Notes under the pieces: model-generated
What the model saw: only the letters and a program-made list of their open reading frames with translations
Told to the model about the DNA's origin: nothing
Database searches by the model: none
Source: Nitrospinae bacterium CG11_big_fil_rev_8_21_14_0_20_56_8
Lineage (GTDB): Bacteria > Nitrospinota > Nitrospinia > Nitrospinales > VA-1
Direction of reading: 5' to 3'
Length of the DNA: 8,822 bases
Assembly: GCA_002796165.1 (NCBI GenBank)
Contig: PCWF01000047.1
Location: 1 to 8,822, forward strand
In this document: positions 6,126 through 8,822 of the stretch, one piece after another
Layout: each line of letters opens with the position of its first letter
Numbering within the stretch: position 1 is the stretch's first letter
Made by a program: the position numbers and the translations under genes

Positions 6126-6652
6126 CGAGTGAGGAGATCGTCGAGAGAGTCCGGACCTCCCTGGGAAAGGCGGTCTTGAAGGGAGAAGTGACGCTGGGCG
6201 ATGCGGTCGTTCATATCGCGCCGGAGTCCCTGCCTCGCGTCGCCCGTTGGCTCAAGGAGGATCCCGATCTCGATTTTGACTACCTCTCCAATATCAGCGG
6301 GGTGGATTACCTGGACCTGGACCGGGAGCCCCGCTTCGAAGCTGTCTACGAATTCCATTCCATCGAAAAAAATCACAGTATCCGCCTTCGGGTCGGGATC
6401 GGCGAGGAGCATCCCTCGGTTCCCTCGGTCACCGCTATCTGGGCGGGAGCAAATTTCCCCGAGCGGGAGTTGTTCGACATGTTCGGGATCGCGGTGGAAG
6501 GGCACCCCAACCTGAAGCGGTTGATCATGCCCGAAAACTGGGAGGGGCACCCCTTGAGAAGGGATTATCCCCTCACCGTCGAGGATGTCGCCTTTTCCTT
6601 CAACCGGGATTACAAGAAGGAACTGGTTCAGCAGAAACCCCCGACAAGGTAA
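6122..6652 (+). CDS. nuoC: NADH:quinone oxidoreductase subunit C (30 kDa)
   Basis: A 176-residue hydrophilic subunit of the peripheral arm of complex I that packs against NuoD and carries no cofactor. The 30-kDa signature is intact: ANFPERELFDMFGI (110-123) followed by HPNLKRLIMPENWEGHPLRRDYP (128-150). The upstream half contains a typical LSNISGVDYLD strand/turn (55-65). The protein is not fused to NuoD, unlike in enteric bacteria. ATG 6122 overlaps the nuoB stop as ATGA, with AGGAAG 8 bases upstream. It ends 6 bases before nuoD. Confidence 0.95.
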   Translation: MTSEEIVERVRTSLGKAVLKGEVTLGDAVVHIAPESLPRVARWLKEDPDLDFDYLSNISGVDYLDLDREPRFEAVYEFHSIEKNHSIRLRVGIGEEHPSVPSVTAIWAGANFPERELFDMFGIAVEGHPNLKRLIMPENWEGHPLRRDYPLTVEDVAFSFNRDYKKELVQQKPPTR

Positions 6653-6658
6653 CCGACC

Positions 6659-7858
6659 ATGGGTGTCACCGAACAAGGTCTTCTGGAACGCGAAAAAGAT
6701 ACGATGACCCTTAACATGGGGCCATCGCACCCCAGCACGCATGGGGTGTTCCGTGCCGTTCTCGAAATGGACGGGGAGATTGTGGGATCCGCCGACCCGG
6801 ATATCGGCTACCTCCATACCGGGATCGAAAAAACCTCCGAGAACAAGCGGTACGTCCACGTTATCCCCATGACCGACCGGTTGGATTACCTCAACCCGCC
6901 GGGGAACAATCTGGCGTTCTGCCTCACCACCGAAAAACTCCTGCAAATCGAAATACCGCCCCGGGCACAGTACTTGCGCGTGATCCATTGCGAGTTGGCC
7001 CGCATCGCCAGCCACCTGGTGTGGCTTGCCACGCATGCGCTCGATATCGGCGCCATGACCGTGTTCCTGTACGCCTGGCGGGAGCGGGAGATGATCCTGG
7101 ACCTCAACGAGGAAATTTCCGGGGTCCGCATGATGACCAGCTATATCCGCGTGGGGGGCGTGGCGAAGGATGCGACCCCCCCGTGGCTCAAGGGGGTGCG
7201 CGATTTCGTCAACTATTTCCCCGCCAAGGTGGATGAATATGAAAAGCTCCTCACCCAAAATCCCATCTGGCTGGACCGCACGCAAGGGGTCGGGGTTATG
7301 AGCCGTGAGGAAGCGATCAACTTCAGCATGAGCGGTCCCTGTCTGCGCGGATCCGGCGTGGATTTCGACTTCAGGAAAAAGCGTCCCTACTCGGGTTACG
7401 AAAACTTCAAGTTCGCGGTCCCGACCCGGAAAGAGGGTGACGTTTACTCCCGCTATCTGGTGCGGGTCGAGGAAATGCGCCAGAGCCGGGATATCATCGC
7501 TCAGGCCCTGGACCGGCTTCCCGTGGGAGACCATAAAGCTCCCGACAATAAAGTTTCCCTGCCTCCCCGCGATACCCTCCATAACAGCATGGAGGCGTTG
7601 ATTCATCACTTCAAACTGGTGTCCGAGGGAATTTCCGTTCCCCGTGGCGAAACGTATGTCCCCATCGAAGGACCGCGGGGAGAGGTGGGATTCTACATCG
7701 TCAGCGATGGAAGCAACGTTCCCTACCGTGTCAAACTGCGGGCGCCTTCGTTCATGGCCATTCATGGGATGTGCGAAATGATGAGCGGTTCCTTTATTGC
7801 GGATGTGGTGGCGATCATTGGGAGCGTGGACATTGTCATGGGGGAGGTGGATCGGTGA
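6659..7858 (+). CDS. nuoD: NADH:quinone oxidoreductase subunit D (49 kDa)
   Basis: A 399-residue subunit related to the large subunit of [NiFe] hydrogenases, forming the quinone pocket with NuoB. Recognisable blocks are MGPSHPSTHG (20-29), DIGYLHTGIEK (48-58), TDRLDYLNP (72-80, quinone-site Tyr77), RVIHCELARIASHLVW (107-122) and RPYSGYENFKF (242-252). Further blocks are GDVYSRYLVRVEEMRQS (260-276), GEVGFYIVSDG (341-351) and the C-terminal IIGSVDIVMGEVDR, which is the standard ending of the family. The N-terminus before the first motif is short and normal. ATG 6659 has AAGGT at 6646-6650 as a ribosome site. The stop overlaps the nuoE start as GTGA. Confidence 0.97.
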   Translation: MGVTEQGLLEREKDTMTLNMGPSHPSTHGVFRAVLEMDGEIVGSADPDIGYLHTGIEKTSENKRYVHVIPMTDRLDYLNPPGNNLAFCLTTEKLLQIEIPPRAQYLRVIHCELARIASHLVWLATHALDIGAMTVFLYAWREREMILDLNEEISGVRMMTSYIRVGGVAKDATPPWLKGVRDFVNYFPAKVDEYEKLLTQNPIWLDRTQGVGVMSREEAINFSMSGPCLRGSGVDFDFRKKRPYSGYENFKFAVPTRKEGDVYSRYLVRVEEMRQSRDIIAQALDRLPVGDHKAPDNKVSLPPRDTLHNSMEALIHHFKLVSEGISVPRGETYVPIEGPRGEVGFYIVSDGSNVPYRVKLRAPSFMAIHGMCEMMSGSFIADVVAIIGSVDIVMGEVDR

Positions 7859-8328
7859 GTTTTGCATTTACCGAGGTGAACGAGGCGAGGATTCCAAAGA
7901 TTCTCGCCAAGTACCCGAACCGTCAGTCGGCGCTCCTGCCCCTGCTGACTCTCGTTCAGCGCCAGGAGGGTCATGTTTCCGCCGAAGCCATGGCAGAGAT
8001 CGGCAAACGGCTCGAACTGTCGCCCGCCTACGTGCAATCGGTGGCCTCGTTTTACACGATGTACCATTTTCAGCCGACGGGGAAATACATCATCCTGTTC
8101 TGCATCAACATCAGTTGCCAGCTTCGGGGCGCAGACAATCTGGTCGAGTACACCGCCGGGAAGCTGGGTATCAAGGTGGGCGAAACCACCCCCGACCGCA
8201 AATACACCCTGAAGCGGGAAGAGTGCCTCGCCGCCTGTTGCAACGCGCCGATGATGCGCGTCAACGACAAATATTATGAAGATTTGACCAAAGAAAAGAT
8301 CGACCAGATTCTCGCGACGTTGCCATAG
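7855..8328 (+). CDS. nuoE: NADH:quinone oxidoreductase subunit E (24 kDa)
   Basis: A 157-residue thioredoxin-like [2Fe-2S] subunit of the NADH dehydrogenase module, holding cluster N1a. The four ligands fit the family pattern: C83 and C88 (CINISC, CxxxxC) and C124 and C128 (ECLAACC, CxxxC), with a further cysteine at 129. The N-terminal helical part contains the usual ALLPLLTLVQRQEGHVS and VASFYTMYHFQPTG blocks. GTG 7855 is chosen over an in-frame ATG at 7771, because the longer form would start inside nuoD with unrelated sequence. GTG also has GGGGAGG at 7841-7847, 7 bases upstream, and a 4-base overlap with nuoD. A 12-base gap leads to nuoF. Confidence 0.95.
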   Translation: MSFAFTEVNEARIPKILAKYPNRQSALLPLLTLVQRQEGHVSAEAMAEIGKRLELSPAYVQSVASFYTMYHFQPTGKYIILFCINISCQLRGADNLVEYTAGKLGIKVGETTPDRKYTLKREECLAACCNAPMMRVNDKYYEDLTKEKIDQILATLP

Positions 8329-8340
8329 GAATCCGTAAGC

Positions 8341-8822
8341 ATGGGTGAACATAAACTGCTGACCAAAACCATCGACACGCCCGGTCTCCACACGCTGGCC
8401 GTGTATGAGAAGACGGGGGGATACTCCTCCCTCAAGAAGGCCTTCGCGAAGAAACCCGAGGAGATTATCGAGATGGTCAAAGCTTCGGGGCTCCGCGGCC
8501 GGGGCGGCGCCGGTTTTCCCTGCGGGCTCAAATGGAGTTTCCTCGCCAAGGACGTATTCCCCCGCTACCTCTGTTGCAACGCCGACGAGAGCGAGCCGGG
8601 AACGTGCAAGGACAGACTTCTCCTGGAGAAATCGCCGCATATGCTGATCGAGGGGATGATCCTGTGCTCTTACGCCTGCCGGATCCAGACCGGGTACATT
8701 TACCTGCGCGGGGAGTTTCAGCATGCGGCCGACCTCATGGACCAGGCGCTGGAAGAGGCGTATGCCAGGGGCTACCTGGGCAAGAATATCCTCGGGTCCG
8801 GATTCGATCTGGATATCCACAC
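8341..8822 (+). CDS. nuoF: NADH:quinone oxidoreductase subunit F (51 kDa), 5' part
   Basis: The first 160 residues of the NADH- and FMN-binding subunit are in the window; the gene runs off the right edge without a stop. Visible motifs are the FMN/NADH-binding glycine-rich loop LRGRGGAGFPCGLKW (51-65), the CNADESEPGTCKDR block (79-92) and YLRGEF (121-126). The full protein is usually about 420-440 residues, and the C-terminal [4Fe-4S] N3 ligands lie outside the window. Residue 61 is Cys, where Thr is usual (GFPTGLKW). ATG 8341 follows AGGA at 8327-8330 with a 10-base spacer. nuoG and the membrane subunits are expected downstream. Confidence 0.95.
   Translation, partial: MGEHKLLTKTIDTPGLHTLAVYEKTGGYSSLKKAFAKKPEEIIEMVKASGLRGRGGAGFPCGLKWSFLAKDVFPRYLCCNADESEPGTCKDRLLLEKSPHMLIEGMILCSYACRIQTGYIYLRGEFQHAADLMDQALEEAYARGYLGKNILGSGFDLDIH

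Noticed and set aside
6068..7867. A 599-codon open frame on the minus strand opposite nuoC and nuoD
   Set aside because: Its translation is His/Pro/Gly-rich with no recognisable domain, and it lies exactly antisense to two strongly conserved genes. Long antisense frames are expected from the G/C-rich third positions of the real genes.
7762..8820. A 352-codon open frame on the minus strand opposite nuoE and nuoF
   Set aside because: It is antisense to clear NuoE and NuoF coding sequence and has no domain features or credible ribosome site.

Overview
The window reads as a stretch of bacterial chromosome, roughly high-50s % GC by eye, from an organism with a respiratory complex I. The genes point to a Gram-negative-type, aerobically or anaerobically respiring bacterium. 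nuoC and nuoD are separate genes, which argues against enteric gammaproteobacteria, where they are fused. The combination of a DUF4159/vWA membrane module with this style of nuo operon would fit a deep-branching lineage such as Nitrospinota or Nitrospirota, but the phylum is a guess. No mobile element, CRISPR array, tRNA or rRNA was seen.

Left part (1-3204): the tail of an operon. A possible upstream gene ends at 98. It is followed by an exported DUF4159 protein (95-895) and a 770-residue membrane protein (892-3204) with a von Willebrand factor A domain, Ig-like domains and a class I glutamine-amidotransferase-like fold. The last two overlap by 4 bases (GTGA). Such pairs normally sit behind MoxR ATPase, DUF58 and BatA-like genes in 'Bat/aerotolerance-like' clusters, so those genes are expected just upstream. 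The amidotransferase-like domain has no cysteine, so it is probably structural or binding, not catalytic.

Middle part (3205-5196): a short spacer with a plausible promoter (3318-3346) leads to a single gene (3433-4773). Its product is a two-helix membrane-anchored protein with a degenerate phospholipase-D-like domain and a C-terminal galactose-binding-like beta-sandwich. This is the least familiar protein of the window. A 423-base non-coding region follows. It holds a weak hairpin, a perfect 16-bp AT-rich palindrome and a full-consensus sigma-70 promoter with an extended -10.

Right part (5197-8822): a tightly packed nuoABCDEF operon, with nuoF cut by the window end. It encodes the start of NADH:quinone oxidoreductase: membrane subunit A, the quinone/N2 connecting module B-C-D, and the NADH-input subunits E and F. 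Gene junctions are overlaps of 10, 4 and 4 bases or gaps of 6 and 12 bases, so the genes are almost certainly co-transcribed from the promoter at 5089-5116. Most of the window is conventional. The points worth a second look are the PLD-like/beta-sandwich protein, the cysteine-free amidotransferase fold, the nuo control region, and a few cysteine substitutions near cofactor motifs in NuoB and NuoF.
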